Part shown: positions 1 through 11,804 of the stretch, one piece after another
How positions within the stretch are numbered: the stretch's first letter is position 1
Layout: each line of letters opens with the position of its first letter
Assembly (NCBI GenBank): GCA_949126835.1
Contig: OX421497.1
Location: 2,534,271 to 2,598,270 of the forward strand
Length of the DNA stretch: 64,000 nucleotides
Reading direction: 5' to 3'
From: Anisus vortex
Lineage: Eukaryota > Mollusca > Gastropoda > Planorbidae
Made by a program: the position numbers and the translations under genes
Notes under the pieces: generated by a model
Databases searched by the model: none
Told to the model about the DNA's origin: nothing
Seen by the model: the letters and a program-made list of their open reading frames with translations, nothing else

Positions 1-66
1 ACCGACCTACTTCTATCTATGCTGCCTTCAGTTCCGCTATATACGCGCCCGGACTGTAAGGGTTAA
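1..66 (-). mobile_element. TTAA-flanked piggyBac-like MITE, copy 1 (cut by window edge)
   Basis: The window begins inside a short element that recurs complete at 24216-24296 and 25731-25811. This copy lacks the first 14 bases seen in the full copies, and its other end runs into AAGGGTTAA at 58-66. It lacks one G present in the full copies near position 50. The TTAA flank and the CCCTT-type end resemble piggyBac-superfamily elements (family knowledge). It carries no coding sequence. Confidence 0.75.
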
Positions 67-1551
67 AAGACTATTTATTTTTTGTCTCAGGTTCTCTCAG
101 TGTCTGAGGCAAGCTGTTCCATAATAAAGAAGGCGGCACAGATTCAAATGAGCGCACTCATAGGTAGGCTTACTTCTTTTAGTGTCCAGCCACACAAGGG
201 GGGCATTAACAACAATAACATGAGAAATGTCCTACACACAAACTTGGATTTTTTTTCCTGTTCCCGTTCAAAGGATTTATATCCTTTATATAAATTTATA
301 TACAGACGTTCCTTCCTTTTCGATCCAAACCTTTACAAAAATGTAATTGCTCCTGAAGTGATAACATTATAGACATGAATGAGTCTACGTCACTAATGAA
401 CTTTTCATGAACTCGGAAGTGCTCGGAAATCTTCGTGAAAAACAAATTTACAAGTAAATAAAATTTCATTTGTTTGGAACGTGACCAGGATTCCTTGAAG
501 CCCAAGGAAACACAGGGGGGGGGGGGGGGGGGCGGAATGTTTACGCAGGCCATCAGGGGCCGATTATGAATCATCACGCCCCGGCTACGCACCACGCCGA
601 GACGCGTATGTGTCACAGTTTGAATGTGTTCCGAGCCACTGGCGAGCGCTCAGCCGCGTCATCAAAACTCTCTCATGACTCGTATCTCGCGCTCTACCTG
701 CCAAGCTGTCGCACTCATCAAAATGACCAACACTGACCACGACAGCCCGCGGTAACCCATTGCCCCTTTTCCCACAATTCCACCATTATCGTCACACTCG
801 CTCGTTCTCTCACCCCTCCCCCTCTCTCTCTTTCTCTCGCTCTGTGCGCGCTGCTGGCAGACCGTGACGCGTACGCTACAGTTAGCGCGAGCTGGCGCGA
901 GCTACAACACGATCCGGTGCCAAAATCCATACGAGTTTTGGGGACTTTATTATCTTATCGTCACGGCATATTGTGCAAAAAAAAAAACACACGATAATCC
1001 TATACACGTATGTCCCCCCCCCCCCCCCCAATCAGAAAAAGCCCAGACCCAATTATCGTAATGTCCAGAGGTCGCCGGGGGCCGCTGTGTCTTCTGGTAT
1101 CGCTGTCTGTAGTCACTATATAAAAAATCAGATTTACATTTCGGCCACCCCCCCTCCCATCCCTTCTTCTCCCATAACCAGTCTGTATTTAGCTGAGTCC
1201 CCCCAAGGGAGGTTTACCGGTCGCCAGTGTCTGGTCATAATACATTGCCAAACAGATCCACAATATTGTTGACGCCACTTATGGCGAGTTTTTTTGTTTT
1301 TATAATCGCCAAGCTAAGAGTAATAAAAACACACCCAACCCACTTATTTCTTTCCTAAGTCTATATCTATTTCTTTCCTTTGTCTATTTCAATAATTATT
1401 TCTCCCACGTCTCCCCTTATCATCATCTTCTTCTCCGGCCTTTTCTCCGTATCTTTCTTTATTTTTCTTACCCTCTTTCTTCCAATACTTTCATCTCCCC
1501 ATACCATTCTCTCCCCTTCAAAGTTTTTCGTTGTTACCTATCTAAAACTAA

Positions 1552-1552
<1 letters not shown>
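67..1552. other. No gene recognised; CpG-richer patch and homopolymer runs
   Basis: I see no supported gene here. A G run lies near 516-532 and a C run near 1013-1030. Bases 560-920 are visibly richer in GC and CpG than their surroundings (several CGCG and GCGC groups) and contain a short CT-rich tract near 815-840. The patch could be unique regulatory DNA, but nothing in the sequence proves this. From about 1380 the + strand becomes pyrimidine-rich. Confidence 0.5.
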
Positions 1553-1590
<38 letters not shown>

Positions 1591-1595
1591 TCTCT
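1553..1595. repeat. (CT)n microsatellite
   Basis: A near-perfect CT dinucleotide tract in a longer pyrimidine-rich stretch (about 1380-1640). Confidence 0.9.
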
Positions 1596-1638
1596 TATTT
1601 CCAGCACATCAATATATCTCCCTCAAATCAAGTCTATT

Positions 1639-1646
1639 CTCTATAC
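1639..1646. other. hAT target-site duplication CTCTATAC, first of three
   Basis: The octamer CTCTATAC occurs at 1639-1646, again at 1828-1835 and again at 3574-3581. These are exactly the outer and middle boundaries of two adjacent hAT elements. Eight-base duplications are the hallmark of the hAT superfamily. Confidence 0.85.
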
Positions 1647-1827
1647 CAGGGGTCGGCAACCTACGAAACGCGTGCCTGACTTGGCTCGCAGAGCTTGTTT
1701 CAATGACACGAGGGAGACTAAAAAAAGGCTATTTAACAGGAACAGGATGACTTTTACGTTGTTGGCACACCGAATGAATTAGAAATCCGACTTAGGCACA
1801 GCATTAGCAAAAGATTGCCGAGCCGTG
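1647..1827 (+). mobile_element. hAT MITE A, 181 bp
   Basis: It starts CAGGGGTCGGCAACC and ends GATTGCCGAGCCGTG, an imperfect terminal inverted repeat. It is flanked on both sides by CTCTATAC. Its right end shares the 'GCATTAGCAAAAG' subterminal sequence with the end of the neighbouring element B, so it looks like an internal-deletion derivative of the same family (here called hAT-1). It has no coding capacity. Confidence 0.88.
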
Positions 1828-1835
1828 CTCTATAC

Positions 1836-3573
1836 CAGTGATCGGCAACCTAAGGCACGCGTGTCAATCTTGGCACACAGAGCGATTTTCAATGGCACGC
1901 GAGATACAGCCAAGAGTTGTTGATTTTTAATAATTTTTTTCCGGTTCTGAGTGAGGAAAACTGACTGTTGAAGCCGATGTTTCTGAATGACATAGCGAGA
2001 CATTTCAGTGAGTTGAACACATGGATTTACTTATATCTTGAGTGAAATAGATTAAAAAACATTTAACTATATCTACTTCAATTAAATTATGCGTAATATA
2101 CTAAGATATATAGTTGGGCTTTTTAGTATATAGGGCCTAGTTTGAAGCACTCAAAGCAGAGTTTTCTAAACAAAGGCAAGACTTTTAAATTCATGGGATC
2201 ATTTTGTCATACCTCATCAAGCCTAGCTGGCTTGAACTTACTACAATCTTCTTAGATGTAGATGTATTTTAAGTGGAGGAATATTGACGATTTTAATAGG
2301 TTGCCAGTTGAATTGTAAACATCCAAAAGCAATGAGCATCGAAAGGCTAATTTGCGGGAAAATCTGGAAGGAAGATGCTTAAGAAAGCCATCTGCCATTC
2401 TCAACTGCCAGGCATTCATTCGCTCTGCTTTCAGCTTTATATTCAATTTACACGTGTTCAGTACTTATTGCACATGAAAGCTGTGTTAAGCATTCAAAAA
2501 GGTCACTTACACTTCTCTAGTCAGAAATGACTAAATATGTATCTGCAATTTATAAATTAGCTTCAAGGCGCTCATTAATTGACACAGACTAATTACATTT
2601 TAAATAGTTTTTATGCCCATCTTCTACAATTAAACATAAATATAAGTTATTCTAAACAAAAAATGTTTTTATCAATTTAATAAACATAACTTTTTTTATA
2701 GTATCATATCATGCAATTGTTGTACCTATTAGGCTAAGGTTAAAAAAAAAAACTCCTTAAGGTTAAATGGACAAATAATTAGTGAAGGAAATGTTTATTG
2801 ACAACGGTTTAACTTAAATTAATTGTATCTCTCTAATTAAATCTTGTAATAGTCAGTAATATTTGTTATATTACAAAACATAACTTGTTTGGCATCACTA
2901 TTGAATCAAAATTAGAAACTTTATTTTAATTAAAGGGAGTTAATTAACCTATTTTTATTTGCGCGAATATTACTAATTATATGTTTCTTATATTTCTTTT
3001 ATAAAAGACTAAATGGTCTAAAACTTATAACTTTATAATGAACAAACTGTAAAAAGTAGAAGAAAATTATATACATATTTTGTGAATAAAACATTATATG
3101 CATATTTCTTAAACACAACATTAACTACCCAGTTTGTATGATTACTACGTATCAATTCCGCTTTAAGATAGCATATTGGCGTCTTCATTATATGAAACAA
3201 ATCTAAGAAAATCACAGTTATAACTGAGAACAAAATATAATAAATACTAGCAGTTGTCAGATCCTCATCTTGACATCCAAAGGTTAATTTATGTTTACAA
3301 AATAATTACCATAAATGTGAAAGTTTAGTAATAAAATATTGTATTCGGTATATATGCAAATAGAAAGGATGATAATCACTAAGACGTTATTTTTTTTTAA
3401 TAGAAATTTCCTTTGCCTTTTGCCTTAGTCATGCTACGGAGTTAAATTAATTGTCTTGATACAAAGTAATAAAACAAGTATAAAAGAGCAGGTTGACATG
3501 TAGGCTGTTGGCACTCTAAATGATTTAGAAATCCTAGTTTGGCACACCATTAGCAAAAGGTTGCCGACCCCTG
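1836..3573 (+). mobile_element. hAT-1 element B, 1738 bp, degraded transposase
   Basis: The left end is CAGTGATCGGCAACC and the right end, read inward, is CAGGGGTCGGCAACC. CTCTATAC flanks it at 1828-1835 and 3574-3581. Bases 1980-2018 read FLNDIARHFSELN, which resembles the 'FL-DI--H--ELN' segment of animal hAT transposases of the ZBED/GTF2IRD2-like type (family knowledge). All frames are then broken by stops, so it is a dead copy. Relatives are at 14891-15608, 40760-41620 and 54977-59245. The interior from about 2450 to 3450 is AT-rich non-coding sequence shared by these copies. Confidence 0.88.
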
Positions 3574-3599
3574 CTCTATACTATTTAATATCTTACTCT

Positions 3600-3790
3600 T
3601 TCTCTCTCTATCTATCGACCCATCTCTCTAGCAACTTTTAGATTTCTGCCTGTTTCTTTTAACCTCTTTCTTCTGCTCTCTCTTTCTCTCTCTCTCTCTC
3701 ACACTCTCTCTCTCTCGCTTTCTCTCTCGCTCGCTCTCTCTCTCTCGATCCTCTCTCTCTCTCTCTCTCTCTCCCACATACACACTTTCT
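3600..3790. repeat. (CT)n-rich pyrimidine tract
   Basis: Interrupted CT repeats, densest at 3676-3774, with CGCT interruptions. The minus-strand open frame across it is only arginine/glutamate repeat and is not a gene. Confidence 0.85.
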
Positions 3791-5640
3791 ATCACTCTCA
3801 TAATTATCTGAACCCATTTCTTCAACTGTTACTCTCTATCGCTTGAAAATCTCTTCTTCGTGACCATCTTCTCTCTTTTCGTAGACAGCCAGCAAAATAC
3901 ACTCGGCGAATATGTATAGAAACCACTTCTACATACCCCCCCTACCAAAAAAAAAAAAAGGTGGACTTACATAAATAAAACTCATACACACCAGGACAAG
4001 TATATACATACCAGTTTTTGCCTACCAGATTACCAGTTGACTAGTTGACATACATATATTATGCAACTTTTTTTTTCATACCAAAAAATTAATTGGATGG
4101 TGCGTCATTTCCTAATATTGACAAGAATCGTCATTTAAATAGCCTACTTTGTTTTGCCTTTCTTTTAAGTTGGTCACAGCTTTCTGATTATTAAATATGT
4201 GTCAATTTCGGTCTTCTAAACGAAATAGGTGGCAGTTTCGGCCGTCTACGTTTTGTAGAACACGTTTGCGGACACGTATTACACAATTTTGTTCTCAAGG
4301 CTAGTGTAGGCCTACTTTTAAAGCGTCATTCATAACACACATGCACACATATACAAACTTGCTTGATGTTTCCATTATAAAAAAAACCATATAAACGTGT
4401 GTGTTAGTTTTGTTCCGACAGTAAGCACCTAACAGCCCTTTTGCGTTCCCTAACAGCAGCAAGAGTGTCTCCCCCCACCCCCAATTTCCCCTGCCCTCCT
4501 TGACTATTGACTTCTTCAATTAAGCGCTTACATCAAGAACGCGAATCTTTATCTCCGCGAGGTGTTAATCGCTTACATTCCGAACACCTGCCGAGATTAT
4601 TTTGAGGGGAGCGTTTCATGCGACGCAGGGACACATACATACACACATACACATACACACATACATACATACACCTCGAGACCTGCAAACAGTCGATGGT
4701 CTCTCTGAGCGGTTTGTTTTAACTCGATTCCCGGACAACCAATGTGTCATTTCGGAACTCCGCTCTCTTTCCTATTTCTACTTCAGCCCCTAACCCCCAC
4801 ACCCTCCCTCCCTCCCAAACAGTCCCCCCCCCTCTTGAGATCTTCACCTGTGCTAGAGAAAAGTCATAGGTACATACCTGCGTACCTACACAAGGTGTTA
4901 AGCCGGGTGAAAACGCATGACTTTTGAAAGTCAAACTGACTCCTCCGGCCGCCGTTATTTTTTTTTTTTTGCTGTCAGGTGTGGTGGGCTCTTTGCTGGC
5001 TACTTGACATACATGTCATTTATGTCATCCGCAACACGAGTGTTTTATTGTGGCACTTCTTCCCCCCGACGCCCCGTTTATCAGGTGGGAAGAAAGTAAA
5101 GACGTCATTTTTAAAATATCATTCCAACGTTCTTTCTATCAATATTACGTCATTGTACACTTTATGAAACCATTGATTATGTTCTTCTGTCTTTTGTCTA
5201 CGTCTGGTTTACTTGGAAATAATTCACTCAAGTTACTCGAAGAGAGTTTCACATAAATTAGTAACTGAACTTTTAAGTAGAATTCCAAAACAGAGTTATT
5301 TACAAGGAATGAAGTGATGTATATAGTATATAAAATTTACAGAATATACTGGTAGAATGTAAATTACTTTTCAATCAAAACAACAACAAATAGGCCTACA
5401 TCTTTTCGCGCCTTATATTGTGTTAAGTGCAGATTGTGGTAGAACGGATTTTCCCGAACATGTTAGAAGGCGGAAGGAAAAGGCGTATTAGGAATGTTTA
5501 GATACTGCGAGGGATATTATACACTTAACTCCTAAGCCATAATTAAATATAAATAATGAACTCTTAGTGCGTTATAGACCAAATTCTAAATATACAATAA
5601 ACATGCTAAGTATTACAATTTAAACATGCAATACACATAA
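3791..5640. other. No gene recognised; minor simple repeats
   Basis: This stretch holds an A run near 3947-3959, an interrupted ACAT/CATACA tract at about 4632-4675, a C-rich patch at 4790-4835 and AT-rich sequence after 5100. I see no recognisable gene, SINE or transposon end. Confidence 0.5.
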
Positions 5641-5643
5641 CAT

Positions 5644-5895
5644 GGGGGCAGGGTGGCCGAGCGGCAGCGCGTTCGGTTGGCGAACCGAAGGTCCTGGTGC
5701 AGGCAAGGATATTTTCCCGAAATTCGTCCCTGAGTCAACCCGGCTCTGACGGTTACCTGACCTTAGTTGGGATAAAGTGAAGGCGGCTGTGTATAGTGCT
5801 GACCACACAATCCCCTAGTATGCCGTGGCCACGGAAACTGGTGAACGCTGCTTCAGCGGCCTTACGGATGAATTTGGTCCGACGGGATAGGCCTA
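5644..5895 (+). mobile_element. tRNA-headed SINE copy a
   Basis: It begins with a tRNA-like head: A-box-like TGGCCGAGCGG, then 'GCAGCGCGTTCGG'. The usual B box is damaged here. The body has the family hallmarks 'TCCCTGAGTC', 'AAGGCGGCTG', 'CCACACAATCCCCTAGTATG', 'GTGGCCACGGAAACTGG' and 'AATTTGGTCCGACGGG'. At about 250 bp it is close to full length for the family. Confidence 0.88.
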
Positions 5896-5936
5896 TTTGT
5901 TTTTACCCATAATATAACAAAACCATTTTAGCGCTA

Positions 5937-6120
5937 CCTTGGCGAATCTAGGGGAGGACCGGGGAGGGGTGGGGGAGGGCGCCAGGCTCTACAACTTGGA
6001 TAGGCGCCAAAATAACACTTCGTTAACCTATATGAACTTAAAAAAATGAAATGTATTATTCTTAATATGCACCACTTTCGACCTCTGCCCCATGCGCCAT
6101 GTACCCAAGCTACGCCACTG
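5937..6120. mobile_element. Short DNA transposon relic with GTGGCGTA-type ends
   Basis: The right end read inward is CAGTGGCGTAGCTTGGG and the left end CCTTGGCGAATCTAGGG, an imperfect inverted repeat of about 17 bp. The interior 'GGCGCCAAAATAACACTTCG' aligns by eye with 'AGCGCCATAATAACACTGTC' in the element at 60121-60313, so the two belong to one family. No clear target duplication was found and the superfamily is not assigned. Confidence 0.6.
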
Positions 6121-7429
6121 GCTAAAGGAATCCTTATATGTTTTAGAAAGAAAGTTATACTCTCTAGTTTAAGAGTACATACACCCCCCCTCTTGACCAC
6201 AGACTTAAATACAGTGCTACAAGTCACACCTCCCTCCACTCAGTGGAGTGTCCTGTCCAGGGATTTACTCCCCACAGATTGGCATGGACCTGTGGCCTCA
6301 ACCAGTCTTAACCTCTAACAACTACATATAAACTTTGTCGCTTGTAAGCCCCCGGCCGTTTAACACCCTCGCCACCTCCTCAAATATCCAGCTCATTAAC
6401 ATACACACAGAGACAAGTTAAAACTAAAAAAAAAAGGGGGTTTTCCCCATTCCGGTTATTCACTGGTATTAATTGAAGGCTTCAATGTTGAAAAAAGTTG
6501 CTATGAAATATGCTTCAATACTTAATACATCAACTTATTCCTAGCTGACAGAGATACATATCTAGACTTTGAAACACTGATTTATTTACAGATAGACAGA
6601 CGAACAGACAGACAGACTAGCGATATATAGAGATAGATTTAAATACATAAATATTTGGAGATTGATAAAAAGATGATAGATCGATAAATAGATCAACAGG
6701 CCCCATATGAATATTTATCACCTGGCATACGTTGCTAACGATGTTGACAAACATTCTGATGGGTGGAGTGTTTTAAGTATGGTTAGATATATGGACACCA
6801 AATACCATACCTTTGCTGTTGACAATATTCATTATTTTAAAGCTTTACGAAATACATGTTACACTGTCTGCCTGATTTGTTTGTTATGAATTCTCTATAA
6901 AAGAAAAAGAATAACTAAGCAAATAAGTCAAAATTTTTAGCCTGTGGCCACACTGCAAGTGTCCCACAATCTCTAAAACTGATCCCAAACTGCACATTTC
7001 CCACAATTTCCAGCTCCATGCGTACAGAGCCAACATCTCTTCGGTAAACTCTCAATGCTATCAATGGTACGAGAAACCACTTACTTGACATAAGAACTAA
7101 CGATTGCAGTCTCTTTTTCAAACAGTTAACGACGCTATACTTATATATAAATGAGTTAAGCAAAAATGTTAAGTGACAGTTTCCGAGTTTAGTTCAAATA
7201 CTTCAACCTGCCCAGTGTACACACACACAGACTTCTTAGAAGTTTGCAGAGAACGTTACAAACACTTCTCACGTTTTACATTATCTAGTCAATTCTATTA
7301 CATTTACTGTAGGCCTACTGAAGTTTTACTTACAATTGTAGATATTTTTTTTTAATGTAAATGATGTTCTGTATCTGTATAAATACGTGGCAAAACCCCG
7401 TGCGGGTATCGCTGCCACGGGAGGGGGGG
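6121..7429. other. No gene recognised
   Basis: Mostly unique-looking AT-rich sequence. Degenerate GATA/GACA-type simple repeat lies at about 6589-6690, and a G run lies at about 7421-7431 at the edge of the next LINE fragment. Confidence 0.5.
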
Positions 7430-7738
7430 GGGTGCGCGCGGGTACTAAGGCTTCGATAGTCTCTGTTTAAAAGAGTCTAGCGATGGTGCATTCACTCTAT
7501 TGTCACTCAGTTTGTTCCACTCGGTTATAGTTCTAGGGTAGTACGAGTATTTCGCAATGTCACAAGTAGTCCTGATGGTCTGGTACTTAAATGAGTGTCC
7601 TCTTGTGGTGCGGGTGGGTCTAATGAGGCGGGTGGGTGGTACTGCGACGAGCCCGTGGGTGACACGGTACATCAGCGATAGTCTCTGCTGTTTTCGTCGC
7701 TCGCATAGTGGATCCCATCCGAGTTACTGATTTACGTG
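7430..7738 (-). pseudogene. LINE reverse-transcriptase C-terminal fragment (family J)
   Basis: Read on the minus strand, about 7735 to 7445 is one open frame. It contains WDPLCERRK, MYRVTHGLVAVP, TRLIRPTRTTRGHSFKYQ and YYPRTITEWNKL. The pattern of an arginine-rich stretch, then S/Y-aromatic-P-R...WN-LP and a closing SFK is typical of the end of the reverse-transcriptase ORF in non-LTR retrotransposons (family knowledge). No catalytic domain is present. It abuts a fragment of a different LINE family at 7742, so the site is a composite. It is a 5'-truncated relic. Confidence 0.75.
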
Positions 7739-7741
7739 ATT

Positions 7742-7805
7742 TGTTTAGGTAACCCATTCCATGCCCAAATGTTACTCGGGAAGAAAGAGTACTTATATTA
7801 AAAAA
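7742..7805 (-). pseudogene. LINE family X C-terminal scrap
   Basis: On the minus strand it carries the 'AAGTACTCTTTCTTCCCGAG' and 'GCATGGAATGGGTTACCT' signatures seen in the longer family X copies at 9172-9600 and 53395-53572. In those copies the segment encodes the SFFPS...AWNGLP region. Confidence 0.7.
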
Positions 7806-7917
7806 TAAAAAAATAATGATCAGTCCTTGAGACCAATTTGATATATTATAGGCCGTGTGACGCATGTTTCCGTTGCCAACTTATACGAGGGAATTGTGCG
7901 ACCAGAACAATGCACAG

Positions 7918-8072
7918 ACACATTTACTTTTTCCTAACTTTGGTCAGGTACCCATCAGAGCTAGGTACACTCAGAGGACACCCTCCAAGACCTAGGAACA
8001 AATCACAGCCTTCACCAGGATTTGAACCCAGGACATTCGGAACGTCAGTCGAGCGCGCTGCTGGCTCGGTCT
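7918..8072 (-). mobile_element. SINE copy b, 3'-truncated
   Basis: Minus-strand copy of the window's SINE. It contains the reverse complements of the B-box region (TTTGAACCCAGGA), of CCCTGAG-type body sequence and of the 'GGTACCCATCAGAGCTAGGTA' region (read as two halves). The tail half of the SINE is missing. Confidence 0.8.
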
Positions 8073-9171
8073 ACATTGTTCCATATTTTGAAGAAAAAAA
8101 TAAGGCAAATTACTAATAGTTTGTATTTATTGAATAAATAAAGCGGCTAGTTGTTATGCCTTATATCAACTTATATGTATACACTTTCAAATTATGCACA
8201 CAAAAAAAAAACACAGCGCTAGGAATTTTTAAGTTCTCACGATTCTAGAGGTCGACTATAAATCTATCCAACACTGAAGAGACACCTGACTTCCGTAGTG
8301 GAAGTTGACGGGAAATTAAAAAGGCTGGCCTAGAAATCCCTTTGCAGGTCGTGTAAAAAAACAAACAAACAATTGACGAACTTTTTTTTTATTCAAGTGT
8401 TCCAAAACGAAAAAAGGAGGTAATTATATGCTGGCCCCACAATCTAAAATAGACTCGATACTGGATAGTACTTCTTCATTAGTCAAATGTACTGAATGTG
8501 ACTGAAATGCTGGAGCATGTTTAAATACTTGATAAGTAATGACACACGAAAGAATTTTCCAGATTTGTTAGCAGAATGTAATGTATTAATTTGGCACCCA
8601 ATCTCTCTGGTCCATATTATTCAGTACCATCACATCCTGATCACGTGACGTACCAAACAGTGTCCAAATAGTTTCCAGTCGTCACCCCCCCCCCCCCCCA
8701 ATCATCAACAACAAAAAAAATACAATTAAGAAAATGGATGAAATATAAAAGCACCATCACACGCCTCACTGACCCCAAGGTCAACCCTCATACGTAGGAC
8801 GCCGTGGACTAAGCGCCCCACAGTTCCGATTGGCAGGACACGTCGGGAGTCCTAAAATGGCACCAGGGCGTTCATGACTAAACGATCCAGAGAGTTCCCT
8901 CCTCCCAACGAGCATGCAGCAGCCCTGGTGGGTGAGTAGACCAACGTCCCTCACCACGTGACATGACCTTACTTCCGCCATCTCCGTCGGAGGCTTACCC
9001 TCCCCCTAGTCAAACGAAATTATCATAAGGCACTTATTGTACCAAAAGCTCTAATGGTAATACACCAAAATAACGTATGAGACCAAATACTTTGTATTGT
9101 AGTCGTGGATAATTGTGTAAATGTTAGACCTACAGTCTACGCATAATTCCGGTCCATAGATTACATTTCGT
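8073..9171. other. No gene recognised; C run
   Basis: AT-rich sequence with a C run at about 8684-8699. Bases 8760-9000 are of more balanced composition but have no recognisable protein or RNA gene. Confidence 0.5.
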
Positions 9172-9600
9172 TATTATCTTATCGTATATATTACAGAATT
9201 ACGGACGCTCCTTCTATAAAGAAGATTACTGCGTCCTACGTTCATCCGTGGTCTGAGTCTAGTCTTGCATTTTTTAATTAGTGTTTTAAAGGATGTTAAG
9301 TTACTGGTTTTCCTAATTTTTTTTTCAAGCAACCCGTTCCATGCCCGGATGCCACTCGGGAAGAAAGTGTACTTATATGCATGTGTTCTCGCATAAGGGA
9401 TAAGGAAAGTGTTTTTGTCTTTATGTTTATCTGAGCATTGTAACAGGTTGTTATTGGGTTGTATTTCTATATGAGAGTTTAATGCTTTATGTATTATTAC
9501 TACTTTACTCTTTGCCTTTCTGTCCTCTAGTGTTTCTGGGTTTAGGGATTTAACTATTGGTGTTACTCTTGTCAGTTGTGATTTTTTTATGTGGTATTGA
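9172..9600 (-). pseudogene. LINE family X, 3' fragment with the longest remaining frame
   Basis: On the minus strand this contains one open frame with LNPETLEDRKAKSK, QCSDKHKDKNTFLIPYART, SGIRAWNGL and NLTSFKTLIKK. It ends in a short 3' tail of ATAAGATAA type near 9172-9185. This is the C-terminal end of a non-LTR retrotransposon reverse-transcriptase ORF; the polymerase motifs are absent because the copy is 5'-truncated. It is the best reference for at least eight other fragments of this family here. Clade assignment (CR1, Jockey or RTE-like) is left open. The Met chosen by simple ORF calling lies outside the homologous region. Confidence 0.78.
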
Positions 9601-9639
9601 AACATACACAAAAAAAAGGGAATACGTGGCCACACCAAT

Positions 9640-10040
9640 ACTCCATGTCACCTTATGTTCGAAATGTTGCAATTAGCCAGAAATTGAAATAAACCAACAC
9701 CTCTATTCTATGGACACTCTCTGTGTCTGTGCATATAGAATATCAGATTGGCTATAATAGAAGCACTGTAAATATAAGACCCTTTGAAACAGGTGTTGAC
9801 AGCTTGAAAGAAATTGACTACCTGAAAAGGTGTTTATTAATTGTTCGCCTCGGTTGTCCCCATTCTCGCTGAGTCCTTGACTGTTACAGAAGCGTCGTCA
9901 GCTCAGAACATATTTCCAAAAGAAATGGAAAGGAAAGGAAAGATACACAAACATAGTCTTAGAGAATACTGTCGTTCAGAAAATGGTTTGGACATGAAAA
10001 AAAAAATTAAAAAAATTGTTCATCATCTGTGTATGTTTAT
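9640..10040. other. No gene recognised
   Basis: I see no gene or named repeat in this stretch. It leads into the TGTCTTTG array. Confidence 0.5.
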
Positions 10041-10532
10041 GTGTGTCTTTGAGTGTCTTTGAGTGTCCGTGTGTGTGTCTTTGAGTGTCTGTGTGTCTTT
10101 GAGTGTCTGTATGTGTCTTTGAGTGTCTGTGTGTGTCTTTGAATGTCTCTGTGTGTCTTTGATTGTCTGTGTGTGTCTTTAAATGTATGTGGGTTCTTTG
10201 AGTGTCTGTGTGTGTCTTTCAGTGTTTGTATGTGTCTTTGTGTGTCTTTGTGTGTCTTTGAATGTCTGTTTGTGTCTTTGAATGTCTTTTTGTGTCTTTG
10301 AATGTCTGTTTGTGTCTTTGAATGTCTGTTTGTGTCTTTGAATGTCTGTGTGTGTCTTTGAATGTCTGTTTGTGTCTTTGATTGTCTTTGTGTGTCTTTG
10401 AGTGTCTGTGCGTGTCTTTGAGTGTGTGTGTATCTTTGAATGTATGTGTTGTCTTTGAGTGTCTGTGTGTGTCTTTGATTGTCTCTGTGTGTCTTTGAGT
10501 GTCCATGTGCGTTTTTTTAGTGTCTGTGTGTG
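10041..10532. repeat. Tandem repeat, ~18-bp unit based on TGTCTTTGAGTGTCTGTG
   Basis: About 27 degenerate copies of an 18-bp unit. Because 18 is a multiple of three, the minus strand stays open as a DTHRHSKTQ-like repeat. This is a consequence of the repeat and not evidence of a protein. Confidence 0.88.
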
Positions 10533-11214
10533 TCACTGTAATTCTATGTCTACTGAAACCCTGCGTTTCGCCTTTCTCTTGGGTTCCAGTCTCGGGGATC
10601 CTCCCGCCCCCGCCCCATTCCCATTCACAGGGCAACCGGACACCATTTGAACGCCCGTTACTGATCATCGTACGGTGCAAAAAGTACACACGGTCGGGGC
10701 AACTGAAAAAAAAGATGGGCGACTATTTGAAGAATATTTGAGCGGCAGTTGGGGGGGGGGGGGGTTGGCCCCATGACAGTGGAGCCAGTGGGTAGGGAAC
10801 AAGAGAAGAAAGAAGAAAAAAAAAATATAATTTTTTTTCGTCTGCTGAGTTTGTCTTCCTCTCTATACCCCATGAAGCCCAGGGTTCTGTTTACCCGAGT
10901 TTTTAATGGCCGTAAGTCAGGGCTGTTTGGGGCTGTTTGAGGGCTGTTTTGAGGCGAGGCCAGAAAGGAGTGGATTGGGGAGGGGTTGGGGGGTGGGGTG
11001 AGAAGACCTAGGGGAAGCCGTAGGATTTGTTTGAACAAATGATCCAATAGGGGGGGGGGGCATTGTATCTCTCGATGTGTGGAGGGAGTGGAAGTGGAGA
11101 AAAGGAGGGGGGGGGGGAAATATAATGGGCCGTTGGTTTTCTGTTTCATTTATTCAGGTAATGAGCAAATAATCCATCTTTCTGAAAATGAGATAAATTG
11201 TCTCCCCTTTAAAG

Positions 11215-11262
<48 letters not shown>

Positions 11263-11596
11263 ATATATCCAGCCCGATATATTTTTTTTTAAAGAACAAA
11301 TTTTTTTTTAGTTTTGGATAGTTATAAAGTAGTTATAAATATACAGCATACAGATCTAGTTACACTAAATATAAAGGACGGGTAGTCTAGTGACAGAATA
11401 TTGCATGCCATTCTGAAATTCTTGAGTTTATATCCGAGTGAGCTAAAAGGGAATGCACACACACACACACACAGATCTATAGATAGATAAATATAATGAA
11501 GGCTACTATTTACAATAACAATATTTTTTTAGGCAAAAATACATTTAATGGTGATATATATATATGGATATCGTTCATGCGACGTAAAAACATCAG
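10533..11596. other. Homopolymer-rich stretch, no gene
   Basis: It holds G runs near 10750-10763, 11050-11060 and 11107-11117, a (CA)n tract at 11456-11474, and an A run of about 42 bases at 11219-11260. The A run has no upstream sequence that I recognise as a retroposed gene. Confidence 0.55.
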
Positions 11597-11599
11597 TTA

Positions 11600-11804
11600 A
11601 ATTATCTTATCGCATCTAATATATTACAGACTACAGACACTCCTTCTATAAAGAAGATTATTGCGTCTACGCTAATCCGTGGTCCGAGTCTAGTCTTGCA
11701 TCTTTATTAATGTTTTAAATGATGTTAAGTTTTCTGGTTTTCCTATTTTGTTCAGTCAACCCATTCCATGCCATAATGCCATTCAGGAAGAAAGAGTACA
11801 TATA
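11600..11804 (-). pseudogene. LINE family X 3' fragment, left half of an interrupted copy
   Basis: It matches the 3' end of the 9172-9600 copy on the minus strand (ATTACAG...TATAGAAGGAG, GTAGACGCAATAATC, GGAATGGGTTGACTG). The homology stops at TATA 11801-11804 and resumes at 12365. Confidence 0.78.

Noticed and set aside
10219..10689. 156-codon His/Thr/Asp-rich minus frame
   Set aside because: Reading of the 18-bp TGTCTTTG repeat; the non-repeat extension has no motif.
11219..11260. Processed pseudogene tail (A run of about 42)
   Set aside because: No recognisable coding or retrotransposon sequence precedes it, and homopolymers are common here.
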